A stretch of 64,000 nt of DNA, taken from NCBI GenBank assembly GCA_021808055.1, contig JAKBCH010000002.1, forward strand, positions 1-64,000, in the 5' to 3' direction. Under the pieces are notes generated by a model. The model worked only from the letters and a program-made list of their open reading frames with translations, had not been told where the DNA came from and ran no database searches. This document shows, piece by piece, positions 63,772 to 64,000 of the stretch; positions within the stretch are counted from its first letter, which is position 1; each line of letters starts with the position of its first letter. This stretch comes from Pseudomonadota bacterium (GTDB lineage: Bacteria > Pseudomonadota > Alphaproteobacteria > Acetobacterales > Acetobacteraceae). A program made the position numbers and the translations under genes.

Positions 63772-64000
63772 CTACGAAACGCTGTGTGACAGTTCTGTGA
63801 ATTGGTCCAACTTCAAAACTTCGCCCGCCAGGTAAAGGCTGCCGCAGATGAGCACGCGCGTGGGGGTGGTGATCTGGCCTAGCGCGCCGCGAATATCCGG
63901 CCCTGGAATGGCGCGGTTGCCCGAAGCTTCAATGATTTTTTCTACTGGCAAAGCGAGATGCTGCTCAGGTTCCGCCACCGCGAACAAAGCGGCGGCATGG
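63772..64000 (-). CDS. folC: Folylpolyglutamate/dihydrofolate synthase FolC, C-terminal end only
   Basis: The frame enters from the right edge, so only the last ~75 residues are seen. The ending RVLICGSLYLAGEVLKLD is characteristic of the FolC C-terminus in alphaproteobacteria. FolC joins glutamate to dihydropteroate and to folates. The start and catalytic regions lie outside the window, so the call rests on this short tail. Confidence 0.8.
   Translation of the reverse strand, partial: HAAALFAVAEPEQHLALPVEKIIEASGNRAIPGPDIRGALGQITTPTRVLICGSLYLAGEVLKLDQFTELSHSVS
63786..63803 (-). promoter_or_regulatory. PHO-box-like element upstream of the acid phosphatase gene
   Basis: On the minus strand AATTCAC-AGAA-CTGTCAC has 7-4-7 spacing with an AT-rich spacer. 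The second half is a perfect PHO half-site (CTGTCAC) and the first matches 4/7. It ends 53 bp before the phosphatase ATG, the same distance as the array before the lipid-kinase gene, and lies within the folC 3' end. Confidence 0.4.

Noticed and set aside
1..64000. CRISPR arrays, transposons, prophage or defence islands
   Set aside because: No spaced direct repeats of CRISPR length, no transposase or integrase frames and no terminal inverted repeats were seen anywhere in the window.

Overview
The window looks like chromosome from a high-GC alphaproteobacterium, most likely Acetobacteraceae (Acidocella/Acidiphilium-like). This placement is inferred from codon use, dense gene packing and protein types; no rRNA gene is present to confirm it. 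I found no tRNA, rRNA, IS element, CRISPR array or prophage. Most of the window is housekeeping operons, with several accessory blocks between them.

Layout. 1-3.6 kb, minus strand: a partial phospholipase-D lipoprotein, arfB, rpmB, a small unknown gene and an Atm1-type ABC exporter. 3.6-6.2 kb, plus strand: a Nudix hydrolase and an unusual metzincin/Hint fusion. 6.1-9 kb, minus strand: an aldehyde dehydrogenase and a frameshifted amino-acid permease. 9.2-11.4 kb, minus strand: a CuA-like cupredoxin, a CtaG-type assembly factor and an Lrp regulator, divergent from a shortened flavoprotein. 12.3-15.5 kb: ndk, an ABC-F ATPase and a DeoR regulator. 15.6-22 kb, minus strand: the outer-membrane biogenesis operon lptF-lptG-lptD-surA-dedA. 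22.2-26.5 kb, plus strand: a class III aminotransferase, purF and an outer-membrane porin. 26.5-32.2 kb: mutL, two glutamine-amidotransferase-fold proteins, rsmD, an RluB-type synthase, tadA and rnhB. 32.2-35.4 kb: an AT-richer membrane/glycan patch. 35.4-39 kb, minus strand: apt, a Bug-like binding protein, radA and cvpA. 39-44 kb: a molybdenum block (moaE, moaD, mobB, pgsA, a ModE-like regulator, modABC). 44-52.6 kb: a 2OG oxygenase, zapE, sucC-sucD, odhA and odhB.

The most interesting part is 52.6-63.8 kb. A GT4 glycosyltransferase and a PlcP/LpxH-like metallophosphoesterase diverge from a diacylglycerol-kinase-family gene. Between them lie four helically phased 11-bp repeats that resemble tandem PHO boxes. 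Together they suggest a phosphate-starvation lipid-remodelling module, sitting between odhB and mdh. After mdh comes a five-gene hyfB-hyfC-hyfE-hyfF-hyfG cluster. Its large subunit has lost all four Ni-Fe ligand cysteines, and no small-subunit gene follows. It therefore looks like a non-hydrogenase, ion-translocating relative of complex I and hydrogenase-4. A Tat-exported acid-phosphatase-like protein with a possible PHO box, and the C-terminus of folC, close the window.

Other candidate regulatory DNA: a CGATAT-N12-ATATCG palindrome between the ModE-like gene and modA, a 21-bp palindrome upstream of odhA, three tandem 11-bp repeats upstream of the permease, and paired inverted repeats in the porin leader. 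All functional calls come from reading motifs and recalling families; no database search was run.
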